From the NCBI GenBank assembly GCA_002007465.1, contig LNAC01000032.1, positions 1,807,297 through 1,871,296 on the forward strand: a stretch of 64,000 nucleotides of DNA. The letters run 5' to 3'. Below are positions 14,291-26,740 of this stretch, in pieces (position 1 is the first letter of the stretch; every line of letters begins with the position of its first letter). Position numbers and translations under genes: made by a program. The DNA comes from Ailurus styani (lineage: Eukaryota; Chordata; Mammalia; Carnivora; Ailuridae). The notes below the pieces were generated by a model that saw nothing but the letters and a program-made list of their open reading frames with translations, was not told the origin of the DNA and ran no database searches.

Positions 14291-14650
14291 TTGAACTGGT
14301 GCTTTGTCTCTAAGACTTTCTGCTCAGTGTGCAGGACACATGTGATGGGAGCCTTCCTGCTTCTTTCATATACTGCCTTCAAGAGGCCTAACACCACAGC
14401 AAAGTGATGGGATACACAAAAGATCCCTCTCTAACTACAGATCTGGTCTGGCCATCCCATTTTAGGATTATGTTTCTTTCCAGAAGAGCCAGACAGTCTG
14501 ATGTCAGACACAAGCACCAGTTCCCTTTTGTTTAATGATCGTTATAAGTCTAATGTATATATCTTTATTTCTTTCTTGGGGCCTTCTGATGTCTATTCTC
14601 CAATTCTCTCACCTCTGAACTTCAACCTTTGACCTCACCTGACTGATCAG

Positions 14651-14722
14651 ATGGTGTTTCCTAAAATCAATCATGGGTTTCTCTCTGCTGATCAGCAGCT
14701 CATTAAACGCCGCCTCATTAAG
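14651..14722 (+). CDS. COL25A1: COL25A1 exon, non-collagenous linker between first and second collagenous blocks
   Basis: 24-codon phase-0 exon, preceded by a pyrimidine-containing tract ending ...gatcag and followed by donor GTAGTG. It begins MVFPKINHGF and ends QQLIKRRLIK. As I remember human collagen XXV, this matches the short NC segment that interrupts the Gly-X-Y repeats after the first collagenous block (about residues 165-188). It has no glycines at every third position, so it makes a flexible break in the triple helix, and its C-terminal half is strongly basic (KRR). Collagen XXV is a type II membrane protein whose ectodomain is shed by furin-type cleavage upstream of this region; the shed form (CLAC) binds amyloid-beta fibrils. 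The donor is weak (T at +5). The exon opens with an ATG codon, but nothing suggests a promoter here. The preceding exon is not in the window. Confidence 0.95.
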
Positions 14723-15450
14723 GTAGTGCTTATTCTTGCTCAAGTCTGATTTCTTCTTAACATTCAGTTATCACTCCATTTACTGTTGCTTTACCATTTA
14801 TCTCTCGTGGGCGGGGGTATTTATTTGGAAATATCCTACAGCAAAACTATGTCTAGGGAGCTGCATTTGTTTGAAATGTATATGAAAGTACTAAAGTAAA
14901 AAGGCATAGAATGCCTAATTTTTTCTTAATTAAAAAAAGAAAGACAACTGAAATTATATCCAGTAACAGATCCAGTTTCTAAGCTCTCTGGCTTTGGTAA
15001 TTTATAAATTATTACACAGTTTGACAAGAGCTTGTATGTTTAATTTTATAGGTTGTGAAAAAGTAAACACATTTGTTCAACCACAAATGCAGCTATTTTA
15101 TTAAACAAGGTGAATATAACTGATGCAGCATTGCCATGAATCAAGTTATGCAAAAGTTTTATATCAGCTCTGATACCATGATAACTTACACACTATTTCC
15201 AAGAGCTGAGAGTGCTGGTTCCAGAGCTGCTTTGGTTTTAATAGCATCTACTCAGCTCGCCCAGCATGAATATTTATTTGCTTGCTCCCTGCTGGAAGGC
15301 AAATTGCCTACAGGCTTCATGTTTCTGATTGTTCTGGTTCTTTTCATTGTGTAAACGTGGATTAGATAATACAAATTTTAAGTGTTGAAAAGAAGACCTG
15401 GGTCTTTATCTTTCATGGTCCTTGTTGGTCTGTTCCCTTCTCCCTTATAG
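14723..15450 (+). other. COL25A1: COL25A1 intron, 728 bp
   Basis: Short intron, GTAGTG...TTATAG, between the linker exon and the first Gly-X-Y exon of the second collagenous block. No repeats recognised. Its shortness keeps the linker and the 108-bp exon as a pair. Confidence 0.9.
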
Positions 15451-15558
15451 GGTGACCAAGGACAGGCTGGGCCTCCAGGACCTCCAGGCCCCCCTGGCCC
15501 AAGAGGGCCTCCAGGGGACACAGGGAAAGATGGCCCCCGTGGAATGCCAGGAGGGCCT
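15451..15558 (+). CDS. COL25A1: COL25A1 exon, 36-codon Gly-X-Y exon at the start of the second collagenous block
   Basis: 108 bp, exactly 12 Gly-X-Y triplets, phase 0 at both ends. Acceptor is ...cccttatag, donor the strong GTGAGT. The peptide starts GDQGQAGPPGPPGPPGPR and continues through GDTGKDGPR to GMPGGP. 108 bp is a classic collagen exon size (a double 54-bp unit). The run of GPP triplets should be the most stable part of this helix, with Y-position prolines available for 4-hydroxylation in the ER. It lies only 728 bp after the non-collagenous exon and continues its frame. The last triplet reads Gly-Gly-Pro, where I recall Gly-Val-Pro in human; see findings. An antisense ORF over this exon (15378-15674) is only its shadow. 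Confidence 0.97.
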
Positions 15559-17772
15559 GTGAGTTGCATTTTGGATCCGTTTGTTTTAAGGGCTGAGAAC
15601 TGGGATGGAGTGGGGTAAGGAGGGGCCATAGGGTTAGGAGTTTGAAAGAAGTGGGGGTGATAGAGAGTCCCCAAGCAGACAGGGTACTGCCAGCAGGATT
15701 CGGCCTAATGGCTCAACCCAGGGGAACCCATATGAACCACAAAGAGAGACCTGGAGAAGGCAACTAAACTGATTTTCAGGTAAGCCTCAAGAAGTCCATG
15801 ATTGAGAATGACTGATCTCACTTGTGCCTTGACTACCTTAAAGTACATCAATGCTTTTGGCTTAAATGGGAGAATAGCTTGAAAATCTAGGTGAGAGATT
15901 GGTAACATTCTCCAAAGGATCAGAGGCAGACGATAAAGTCCCATATGAATTATGGAAAGCAAAGGAGGTAAATCTTTTTAATGCTTACTCCCTTGTAAAT
16001 AAATTGACCAAAAAAAGAAAAAAATGCTTATAAAACAGTAATGTTAATGGTTAAAACATCAGTAGGTATGGTTTGAATATCATTTGTCCTTTATATGTGA
16101 AGCTTATTAATAGAAATGATTCTATTTTTAAAAATTTTTTAAAAAAGATTTTATTTATTTGAGAGAGAGAGCACATGCAGGGGGAGAAGCAGGCAGAGAA
16201 AGAAGCAGGCTCCCCACTGAACAAGGAGCCCGATGTGGGACTTGATCTCAGGACCCTGGGATCATGACCTAAGCCAAAGGCAGACACTTAACTGACTGAG
16301 CCACCCAGGCATCCCAATAGAAGTGATTTTAAAGCAATCTCAATACTTAGATCTAAGTACTTAGTTACTAAGATTGATCAAGTGTCAATAATATAGTGGT
16401 ACAGGATGTTAGATAAATGGTTCGATTTGGTAGAGACAACCCAGCAATTGAAAAAAATATATGGAGAAGGTAAAAAAATTTTACTTTTATATTATGGCCT
16501 TAGAACTTGAAATCCAAATTTATTGCTGAATTAATTTATTTACTATTGCTTGGACTTAAATATTTTCATAAGTGTTTTCATAGTACAAAAGAATGAAAGT
16601 ATTTATCTCCAAAGTAGAAAGTTTTTAAAACTAAAGAATCAAAAAGAAATAAATCAGCCATAGTCATTAATGTTTTGGAATATTTCATTTTTATATTCAT
16701 ATATTTACATATTTTTTCAAAGAGTAATTCTGTATAGAATGGCTTTTCTGAGACAACCTCTTGGAAATCCCATTTCCCTTTCTGAAAGCAGCTGTAAATT
16801 TGTCATATGAGATGAAGAATTGACTCCCAACCTATGATTGGTTGGCTGTTAGGATGGCTTTCACTGAACCATCAAAGGTAGTGGTTTTACCTTGAAACTG
16901 TCTTTGAAAGTCTGACCTTTTCCTGGGATGATATCCTAAATAATAGAGACAGCACACAGCACCCCTTTAGGGATATTTAAAGGTCCCCAAATAATTGCTG
17001 GTTGCCAAGAAAGACACAATGAGTGTTTCTTCAACTAAAAAGAGGAGTTAAAACCATTTTGATGATATGAAATTAGTCAGATCATTGGGTCTTATATATG
17101 CGACAGAAAATTGAAAGTATAGATTACTTTCAAGAAGGAAGATACAGGTAAGGTATGACAACCTGTAAATAATTGAAAAATTATGTCATCCTTTAAATGA
17201 ATACATGCTATGTATTTTAACGTATGCTATTAATTTTAATAAAACATGTTATTTCAGCCATTATTAATCCAGGAAAATAAAAATTCAAAATCAATCTCTG
17301 CTCATTTTATTATTTAATTCCTGTACTAAGAGCAATTGTCTCTCTGTCCTGTATATGGAAGTTCTCAGTTCTCATAAAGAGGCCCAGGTCACCATCTTTA
17401 TGTCATCATGAACAGAACATAATAAACGAGGTATTACTGGAATTACAATTAAATATTTTTCTAGGACCATTTACTGACTTACAATATAATCACCCCTACT
17501 AGCTTTATTTAGAATACATTCTTGGCATAATTCTTAAGTCTTGCTGTGATCTAGACTCATTTTATTAAATCCTAAAATGTTTATAAAATGCATTTGAAGA
17601 AAAAACTTGGCTCTCTTTTTATTGCATTGTTTTTGCATTTCTCTACTTAGCCTGAAAAGTATATTTGACATTCATGCACCCCTGTGGGTATTGTGAAAGA
17701 GAAAAAAAAAAGATTGAAATTGCTTTTTAATGTTTATAACATTAATAAAAATTATCACTATTCTTTTTTAAG
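15559..17772 (+). other. COL25A1: COL25A1 intron, 2.2 kb
   Basis: GTGAGT...TTTAAG. Contains one reverse-orientation SINE (about 16122-16315); otherwise AT-rich with nothing recognised. Confidence 0.9.
16122..16315 (-). mobile_element. CAN-SINE, reverse
   Basis: aaaaagattttatttatttgagagaga...ctgagccacccaggcatccc. Target duplication aatagaaatgatt / aatagaagtgatt at 16109-16121 and 16316-16328 (12/13). Confidence 0.93.
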
Positions 17773-17808
17773 GGTGAACCAGGGAAACCAGGAGAGCAAG
17801 GCTTGATG
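17773..17808 (+). CDS. COL25A1: COL25A1 exon, 12-codon Gly-X-Y exon
   Basis: 36 bp encoding GEPGKPGEQGLM, four perfect triplets in phase 0. Acceptor is ...tattcttttttaag, donor the consensus GTAAGT. The sequence follows directly on the previous exon as in human COL25A1 (from memory). The GEP-GKP pair places oppositely charged side chains close together, which can form inter-chain salt bridges in a collagen trimer. A 15.6-kb intron follows. Confidence 0.96.
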
Positions 17809-19639
17809 GTAAGTATCTCAATTTCTTTTTCTATACTAAAAAGAATAGAAGTCTCATTTGTTCAAAACTGTGGTCCAGATTATGCATAAGGGAAAAATGG
17901 GAGATTCCAGGTGGGAGGAAAGACAGAGACAGTGAGGAAGGTCAAAGGATGGAATTTTCTTTATTCAACTGCTGTAAGGAAGATTAAATGGGATATGCAT
18001 ATTAGCTTAAATAGGAATGTGTTTCAAAGGAATGAGTTTTCAAAGCGTTCAGAAGTCACATTCAGGGGACTATGCCTCACTGTGAATTAGGTTAGTGAGT
18101 CTTCTACAAGGGTTCAAGGAGTTTTTGTTGTTGAAGGGCTCCCCCCAGAAAGAAACAGTTGTGCTTTCTTGATCCCTGTCATTAAAAAAGATAATGAAAT
18201 GGTTCCACGTGGACTTGCCCATAGACATGCGTGTCCCATTCCTCAGGATTTGTTTATCCTTTGCCGGTGAAAGAGAAGTTGGGCAACTTGCTGAGCCTTG
18301 AAGAGTAGAATTCCTTCAACCTACCTCTTCCTGTCTCTTCCTATCTCTAGAGCCACCTTTCTAACCTGTTTTATGACACGGATAATATTGGGCAACATGG
18401 GTGGACCTTCTAATAACCCAGATTCCAGAGGACAGCTATGCTTCACACTCCTCCTGGATACAGTGATCACAATGAACTTGATTGTGTGCCTTATACACAA
18501 TGTGCAGCTTGCAGCTTACAGGTGTTTAGGGTCTAACATTTATTTTTAAAAATTAGTTAGCTAGGTCCTAATGCAACTAGCACACAAGAATACGGCAGTT
18601 CATCAGGAATTAAAACAAATGTGTGAATGGGTTAAAGGTTAAAGGCTTCTCCCTGAACAGGATGCCTTCAACAGCCCTCCTGGGGAGAAACTCACCAAGC
18701 TGTAGTCCTAGCCATGGAGGGGTTGTCTTTGAAACATCACCGGTGAAAGGAAAGCACCTTGAAATGGAGTCTGAGCCCCCCCACACTGGAAATTCTTTGT
18801 TCCTGATCTATGGTATCAAGATAGAGAATTGATTCAGATGACTTGAAAGTGGAGGTACTATAATGGATTCTTTTTTAGAAAAATAAAACGAAAGAAAAAC
18901 AACAAAAAAAGATAATATGTGAAAATTAAACCAAATAGATGTCATCAGTGGTAACTTTGGGTACAAGTGCAGCATTAGTTCTCATGGTTAAAGGGTTGGG
19001 GCAGGGGGATTCTTAGAAAACTACAATATAAATTTTGAAACTGCCTCAAGCAGCTAATGCAACTGTAATTTCTATCCTGAATGATGGTCAAAACATTTCT
19101 CCCAAACATTCTTACATGGAAGGCCCCTTGGGATTCTCAGGAGCCCATGTTTGTCCTCAGGTATGCATGTTCTTGGATTTTTATCATTGCCATTGGCTTT
19201 CTACGTTGATGCCCAATGCAGCATCCTAATATACAAAATTCTAAAACAAAGCAGTATTTTTAATTAAAATCTTATCTTCCTTAAATTCATACATCTCTTT
19301 ACAATTCCTAGCTTTCTAGGATCTAGTTCCACTGGTCCTAATGAATTACGTTATTATCTTAGTTTGCTTCGATTTTCCATTTCATATAGCAACTTTTCAG
19401 GCGAAGATGATCCCGGATGTTTTTTGCTTGTTTGTTTTTGTTTTTGTTTAATAAAATCTTACTTCTCTTTAAACTCTTCTAATTTAGTTCATATTCTCAT
19501 TTATAGAAAGCAGCTAAGAAACTTAATTGAAATCACAAATGTTCAAAGGATATGTGTAATGTAATGATCTTCTAAAGTGCTGTACTATTTTTAAAGATAT
19601 AAAACTCTTTTAAAAGAAAACTTCCATAACATATATAAA

Positions 19640-19930
19640 GAAAAGTAAATAAATCATAAGTATACACCTCAGTGACTTTTCACAGTGAGCATAACTATGT
19701 AACCACAAACCAGAGCAAGAAGTACAATATTAGCATATCACAGAAACCCCCTTTCCCCTCCAGTCACCATCACCTCTTCCCAAAGTTCACCAACATTCTG
19801 ACTTCTGCCACCATAGATTAATTCTGCCTGGATTTGAATTTTATATTAATAGAAACATACAGTATGTATACTTTTGTGTCTGGCTTCTTTTGTTCGACAT
19901 TGTATTTGTGAGAACATCTACCTCTGTTTT
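19640..19930 (-). mobile_element. Ancient L1 3'-region fragment, reverse
   Basis: Pattern of reverse L1M 3' UTR: cagtgactttt...gtaaccacaaaccagag..., cagtcaccatcacc..., ...aatagaaacatacagtatgtatacttttgtgtctggcttctttt. Diverged, so limits are approximate. Confidence 0.6.
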
Positions 19931-20036
19931 AATAGCCTTCACAGCTGCTTAAAAAAAAATTAGGAGGAAGAACCTTACTTCCTTGACTAACCCGTTAAAA
20001 CTACATCACTCAAATAGCAGTAAATGAATGAATAGT

Positions 20037-20215
20037 CTGTCTGACCTTGGGCAAGTCACTTAACCTCTCAATTTCTCATCTGTAAAGAAAGGATAATAAT
20101 ACCCTCTCTGCCTCCCTTATTAGATTGCCAAAGACAAATGCAATAAATTAGGGGAAAGCACTTTAAAATACATAACGAAGAACTATATGAGTGTGTTATT
20201 ATTATTATCACTCAG
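20037..20215 (+). mobile_element. MIR SINE, forward
   Basis: ctgaccttgggcaagtcacttaacctctcaatttctcatctgtaaagaaaggataataatacc, the MIR core, followed by a diverged end. Confidence 0.85.
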
Positions 20216-20616
20216 TTGTTCCCCCTAGAGTAAATTACAGGTGAACACGGATTTATATAACAGATGTATTCCTGTAAAGTTCTGTATGAATCAGATTTTC
20301 ATAAATCAACATATCTTAAATGTTCTGGGGAATTTTGCTATTTAAAGCAATCCCATTCAGAGTCTTTTTGTAAAGCAATATAATCCTCTAATTCCTCTTC
20401 CCAGCAAACTGAATTTTTATATCTCATATTTGCTTAAAGTGAAATATTTCTATGCTTTAAAAAACTATTATTCTCAAAAACCACTAGTCATATTTGTTAA
20501 CTCAAATAGCACCTATATTTTAACCCATCTCAAAGAAAAAAGAGGATCCTGGAAAAGGAATAGCAGTTTTCATGGGAGACAAATTTCATTGGAATTTTTT
20601 TTTTCTTTTAAATATC

Positions 20617-20650
20617 GTGTGTGTCTGTGTGTGTGTGTGTCCATGTGTGT
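20617..20650. repeat. Interrupted GT microsatellite
   Basis: gtgtgtgtctgtgtgtgtgt with a ccat interruption, then gtgtgt. Confidence 0.9.
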
Positions 20651-23149
20651 TTTGACTCAAAGTCTGGAAGGGCAAAAAGTACATTGCATCAGTAGTTCTG
20701 GCCTCAAAACTGCTTAGGAGTGTATGACTATAGTCTGTGATCTTTTTTACTGATCTATAACACATAGGCAGTAATTCCTAATTCATCTATCTCCCTGGGT
20801 TATTGTGTGAAACAAGTAGAATAGTAATAATATGAAAATGCTTTATGAACTACAGAGAGTTCCATAAACAAGAAGTATTACTATTAAGATGAATCCCTGT
20901 TGACATAACTTAGCATAGAGAAAGGCCACTCTGTAAAATGTAAGGGCTAAAAACAGTGATTATAGCTATCAGTTAATTGCAGTGTATCATATACTGTGAT
21001 CCATAGCGTAACTTATTCCTTCGGTCCTATTTGCTGTTGTCATTTTTTTTTCTTTTGGCCTTTTCCTATCATCTTACATTATCAAATTTCATAACAATCC
21101 TCTTCTCATCCACCAGTTAAAACAAGGAAAGATAATAAAAAGCATGGCTCTTATCTTTTCCACAGTATGCAAAACTCACTACATTTATTGCTTTGTATCA
21201 TGGGGGAGTGTTTGCTTATAAAACGGTCTTGAGAGGCACTGGAGAATTTTTTAAAATGTAAAATGTCTCTGATGATGACATGAAAAAACCTGGGAACATT
21301 CTAAAATTAGCTCTTACAAAACTGTTTATGAGTATGTCAGGTGGGGAATTAGTTTTCATAATCCAGGATATATATTTTATATTGCAAAAATAATCATCTG
21401 AAGATTAACAGCGTCTCTGATAGAATAAAAAAGAAGGCCTGCAGCTCAAGCAGTTCCACATTTATTTAATCCTGCTGTGCATCTATTCTGTAAACATGAC
21501 CTTTGGGTTTTTGGAGAAGTTCAGGATGAGATTTTAAAAGACAGAATCGTGAGCTAAAATAAATTGGACTCCATTTAAATAAGAAGAGAGTGGCTCTGAG
21601 TCATAAAACTCGATCCAAGAATCAAAGTTAGGATTGACCACAATTGGAAATGGCAAAGTTCTGAACTCTGGCGCAAACGATCTTTATTTTTCAAGTTCTT
21701 CAGAGGTTTAAATAGTTGTTCAAGTAGCATTTTTGAAGTTAGCTTTTCTTTTGATATTCTTACTATTTCTTTCTTTGGCAAATGTAGGAGTTCTCCAAAG
21801 CATAAAAGAGAGATATTTTATAAATATCTATTAATATGCCAACTCATCCCAATTTCCAGGAAATTATTTTGAGGCCCAAAGTGTCTACATCCAACGCTTT
21901 ATAGACCAAATCACTTTCTCTACTCTGAAACCCTATCTTCATCCCTCATTCTCCTCCCAAATATATGCAAACTCCATAGCATATCCATTCATTTCTTTCT
22001 GAATTATGAATATTTCAAATGTCATTCGTTGGGTAGTGTCAGAGATTTTTTTCTTTTTCAAAACTCAGAAGAACTTTTGCTGTTATCATTCCTTACAGTA
22101 AATTTTGGGCTTATGTCTGAACAGGTTATAGATGTGTTCAGTTTGTTTTAATTTTGCCTGCAAACACATTTAATACATTAGGGTCAAGTGGATATAATGC
22201 ATTTTATGTTAGCTAATAATGTAAGCATAAATAATTGCTTCTGCTTCATTTAAAATAAAATTGAAATAACCAATATGTGAAGGTTTACTTCAAATATATT
22301 TAGTTATAATGCTTTGCTCTCCCACCTCCAAAAATCATTTTACTTAACTGTACTTTGCTCTGCCAGGTGTCTTGATCAGCAGGATGGCAGACATGGGAGA
22401 CAACAGCAGTCTTCTTTTTGTAGTTTTAATCTGGTGAAGAAAGAAAACCCCAAGTCACAATAAACTAGTTGCAAATCACAATAATAAACATGGTCAACAT
22501 CATCCTAGGATATCTGGCTATTAGACTCGATTTTTACAATGGAATCTTATTGAGTAAAACTGCGTTTACGTCAGTTGTGCACATTGCCTGCTGGGATGCC
22601 TTAGCAACCTTTCGAATGCTTTATTATCCTCCCTTAATCTGATTGTCCATGAAGTCCAAATAAAACCCGCAACAACAGAGTCCTTCCCATCTCCTTGGTG
22701 CTTTTTGTCCAGAGCCTGTAATGTTTGGTTCTCCAAATGGACCAGGAGAAAGTAGACAAGTAATGCCTTCTTCTCCACGTGCTGCCCACAACCCTGTCCA
22801 GTTGCCCACCTCCGAGGAACTCACTTTGGATTCCTGGCTGCGTGGACTTCTACAGAGGTGTTAAAAGGTCCTCTTGGTGTGGTAGGAGAGCGGGAAGTTT
22901 GACTTTTCTTTAAAGCTGGCTCAGTGATGTAGAAACAAAAAGTCGACTTACAAGGAGCATTTTCAGTAGTAGTGTAAGAGTACCATCAAGTAACAGAAGG
23001 CTGAAAAGATAGTCTACAAGGCTGAATACATTACTATCTGTATTCTTTGTTATCTCATTTTGTCTTTCTTAACCTCTACAATGTGCATCAGCTCTATTTT
23101 TAACTTTCTTACTCTGGTTCCAGTTAAAGGTCTGGAAAACGGTATCCTA

Positions 23150-23265
23150 TTAGACAAATTTTGATATCTAGGTTTTAGATTCCTCATCTATAAAAGTGGT
23201 GAGACGAAATGATATCTGAGGGCCCTTCCAGATCTGAAGTCCTGTCATTCTATTCTGTTTCGTTG
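23150..23265 (+). mobile_element. MIR-like fragment, forward
   Basis: ttagattcctcatctataaaagtggtgag...gatatctgagggcccttccagatctgaagtcctgtcattctatt, a common old tRNA-SINE/MIR3-like end. Confidence 0.5.
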
Positions 23266-24764
23266 TAAATGCACAGACACATATTACATAGCCATTTATC
23301 CATGTTATATATGCACATCTACACATTCTGTAAATAATGAGGTATGATAAACAACAGTCATATATTCAGTTTTAGTGGAAGAAAGCCTTAAAAATTGTTT
23401 CCTTCAAATGTATCATCAACCTCTCTAGCTATCATTCCTTTTATCTTTAGGATCCAGCATACTGTAGAGCTATACTGAGGCAAAATAAATCACTCTTGTG
23501 TGAGGATATTTAATGACATTGAAATCTCCTTACCAAATATTCACATCTCATTATTAGAGTAAGAAGAAGCTTTTCAAAATAAACTCATGTCCATACAAGA
23601 ACTGTGCCTTACATCTGAGATTAAGGGCAAATGTGCACATTTTAGGGCAAGAATACAAATGGATGCCCTCATACAATGTGTTGAAATATTTAAAAGGTAT
23701 AAGCCTAACTAATAAACTGCTGAGTAAAATGTGTTCTGTCCTATGACCTTCAAAAGTATGTCTTCATAGTGACTTGGAAAGTTCAAATGCAAAATTATTG
23801 CACACCTTGGAGATCCAAGCCAGAGTGTGGCAGCATGCGGAGAGCTATAACCCAGTCCCAGCCCCTGGCCCTGGCCTACTCCCTTTCTTTCCTGCACCTA
23901 CCTCATCCCTCAACTTTATGAAACTGGAACTGTCACCTGTAGACATTCTGGAATGTTCGAAGATCAAACTATGTCCACACGCCTCAAAATACCTACCTCT
24001 TTGCTTCCCATACCAGTTCCTTGTTGTGCATACCAATGGTGTGGTTCCCCTTTGGAAAAATAGACCTGAGGCAACTCAGAGTCCTTGAAATGAGCTCCTG
24101 TCATTGGGGCAGAGAATTTCAGGGTCCCTATTGCCCAAAGCAGAGTCTGAAATCAGGGGGTGGTCCAAGCATGAGGAGTGCAGCCTGAGAAGAACTCTCT
24201 AAAACGTGGGCCCTAAAGCAAGAGCCCTCTGGCCCAGGGCTAAGGGCAGAACAGAGTCCACATGTCTGAATGGATTCTTTAAAAAATAGACTTCTGCTTT
24301 GTTCACCTTCTTTGAGAAAACTTCATGCACACTCACATATTCACACCCCTTCACATTGAGCTAAGTTAGGAGCTGTCTTCTCTCCTCCACAGCATTTATC
24401 CGGTCATACAATAATTATGCTTAGTACCTACTGTGCATAAACTGAATGACTGAATTATATGAATCAATGAATCAATAAATCAGGTACTAATACAAAGGAT
24501 TCACCCTTATAGTTTTCTCCTAACAAGTGTCATTGCACAGCAGGAGTGGGTAGAGGCAGGATAAATCCAAGAGAAATACTATAGAACCACTTTTTCTCCT
24601 GCATCTTCTTAAATTCATTTGTGCAGTACAGATTATTTGGAGTATACGTGTGTGCGTGAATATGCATGGTGGAACTAAAACACTGATTTTCATGAGAATA
24701 GTGGAAAAGTGACTATCAATTTCTAGTCACACCACGTGACTATTTTTAAAGCAGAGTGTAAAAG

Positions 24765-24930
24765 ATTTAGAAGAATCTTAGGAATCATCTAGTTTATCAC
24801 TTCACCGATAAAGAAACAGCATCAGAAAAAAAAAAAAAGGAAGAAAGAAAGAAACAACATCAGAGTGGTTAAATGACTTGACCAAGGTCACAAAGCAGTC
24901 TGGCAGAACTAGGCTGGAATTCAGTTCACC
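24765..24930 (-). mobile_element. MIR-like fragment, reverse
   Basis: cttaggaatcatctagtttatcactt...gtggttaaatgacttgaccaaggtcacaaagcag...aactaggctggaattcag. An A/GAAA-rich stretch interrupts it. Confidence 0.55.
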
Positions 24931-25020
24931 TGATTGAACTTTGATTCAGCTTTGATTCAGTTCACCTGATTGAACCTAATAGACTTTGTTTTACAAAGTC
25001 TAGATTTGCATTTTGTTATA

Positions 25021-25215
25021 CAGTAGCCACTAGCTACATGTGGCTATTGAAATGTAAATTAATTAAAATTAAATAAAATTTTAGATCCAATTCCAAACAG
25101 TTGCAGTAGCCACACTTCCAGTGTTCCGTGCCCACTTGTAGTTAGTGGCTACCATACTGGATCAAGCAAAATAGACTACTTCCATCATTCCAGAAAGTTC
25201 TGATGGACAGTGCTG
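25021..25215 (+). mobile_element. hAT-Charlie-type MER DNA transposon remnant
   Basis: cagtagccactagctacatgtggctattga... paired with ...tagtggctaccatactgga...ttctgatggacagtgctg. Terminal inverted repeat-like ends and a partly palindromic body. The family name (MER58-like) is from memory and uncertain. Confidence 0.6.
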
Positions 25216-26044
25216 GTCTAGGTGAAAAGCAGACCTGAAGAGTAGATGAGTATACATAGTCCTAAATTTGTGTCCTCCTTCTGCTGATCATGGGATATTT
25301 AAATTTTAGCAGCTAGTGTTTCTCAGCATTGTTGATTTAAAATGGGAAAAGCACTTACACTTTACTCAATAGAAATATTTTTTACTGAGTGTAGTGTACA
25401 GTGATAGGCCTTCGTGAACCATAAATTTGTTTCCTTTATGGTACGCTAGGGAAGTGTGCTTAATCACAGAGGGCAGAGGAAGCCTGTTAATTTTTCTTCC
25501 TTTCCGGGTCATTTCCATTTTGAGTTCAGCAACAAGAAACAATTTATTAAGTATTTAGAAGGAATGGAATGAGCTAATTTCAGCTCTGGATATCTGGTGA
25601 GAGGTGATAGAGTCTCTGTTTTGGGACTTAATCAGAACATAGATTCTCAAATACCTAGATTTGTCTTTGATCTGAGGTGGTAGTTCATGCTCAATATTTA
25701 GTCTTGGGTCCTGGTTTTGTTAAGTAGTGGGGGGAAAAATGGATTACTTCTTTAATTTCCTGAGCTTTAAGAGACCTTCCTTACAGAGGTCACAGCTTCA
25801 TAATCTTGAGAAACACCAATAGATGACTCATCCTTTTCCCCCCAGAAACTCAGCACTCGAGATAGAGAAGTCAGAAAGAATTTATTCCTTTAAAAATTAA
25901 TTACTCTATTAAAAATTTTTTTGATCGTATATTTATGAATTAATAGAATGACATGCCATCTTACTGATAGTCTCTAAAGTAGACCTGTTTTAGAAGAACT
26001 ATTTAAAAAAAAATAAAGAAGAAGAAGAAGAACAAGAACTATTT

Positions 26045-26253
26045 CTGGGATGCCTAGGTAGCTCAGTCGGTTGAGCATCTGACTCTTGGTTCCCACTCAG
26101 GTCAGGATCTCAGGGCAGATGGAGTCCTAGGTCAGGTTCCGTGCTCAGGACAGAGTCTGCTGGTCCCTCTCCCTCTGTCCCATCCCCCACGTGCTCTCTC
26201 TTTCTCTCTGTCTGTGTGTATCTCTCTCAAACAAATAAAATCTTTTTTCAAAA
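26045..26253 (+). mobile_element. CAN-SINE, forward, diverged
   Basis: gggatgcctaggtagctcagtcgg... with CT-rich middle and acaaataaaatctttttt tail. Target duplication aagaactattt / aagaactactt at 26034-26044 and 26254-26264. More diverged in its head than the other forward copies. Confidence 0.92.
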
Positions 26254-26434
26254 AAGAACTACTTCAAATAATAGAAATTATGGAGTTATATTATTGACAC
26301 AAAACTCCCAGATACTTAAAGAGGAACAAGTGCCTCAAAACTGGGAACTTTTTCCCATGATAGAGGTATGATGGTTTGAGTGGAGGAAATCTGATAAATG
26401 GAATTGAATAATTTTTATGTTCATTAATTCATTG

Positions 26435-26740
26435 TTTCAGTTTAGTCAATATTTATTTGCTAGGCACTAACTGGGTACTGAGGATGTAAAATATATGACC
26501 TAAAGAATTTGCTGCCTAGTCAAGTAGATTTTATAAATATGTGAATATATTAAAATATAGCTGCTTAAAATGTGCTAGAGAAACACAGAGGATAAAAACC
26601 AGCTCTGTCTGGGTGCAGTGGAGAAGGCTCACAAAGGAAGTGAGTTATGACTGCTGAGCCTCGAAGAATTATTAAGAACTTCAAGTGAAGACTAATAGGA
26701 GACTGCTTGGGAAAATATAAATGATTAAGTGTGACTGAAG
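26435..26740 (-). mobile_element. L2 fragment, reverse
   Basis: aatatttatttgctaggcactaactgggtactgagg, then agactgagcctcgaagaatt-like text: the reverse of the L2 end. Confidence 0.6.

Larger units (their letters stand above)
1..14650 (+). other. COL25A1: 3' part of COL25A1 intron upstream of the linker exon
   Basis: No exon could be recognised in this 14.65 kb. I looked for glycine-triplet codons next to splice sites that could encode the first collagenous block, and found none; those exons must lie upstream of the window. The intron holds two reverse SINEs, two L2 stretches, a MIR, a (GT)20 repeat and one unrecognised CpG-richer block at 13150-14290. The rest is AT-rich sequence without visible structure. 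Confidence 0.85.

Noticed and set aside
14651..14653. ATG at the first codon of the linker exon as an alternative start
   Set aside because: It directly follows a splice acceptor and lies in frame with collagen XXV; no promoter features are visible upstream.
15378..15674. 98-codon antisense ORF across the 108-bp collagen exon
   Set aside because: It is the mirror of the GC-rich Gly-Pro exon; its Pro/Gly content comes from the sense triplets.
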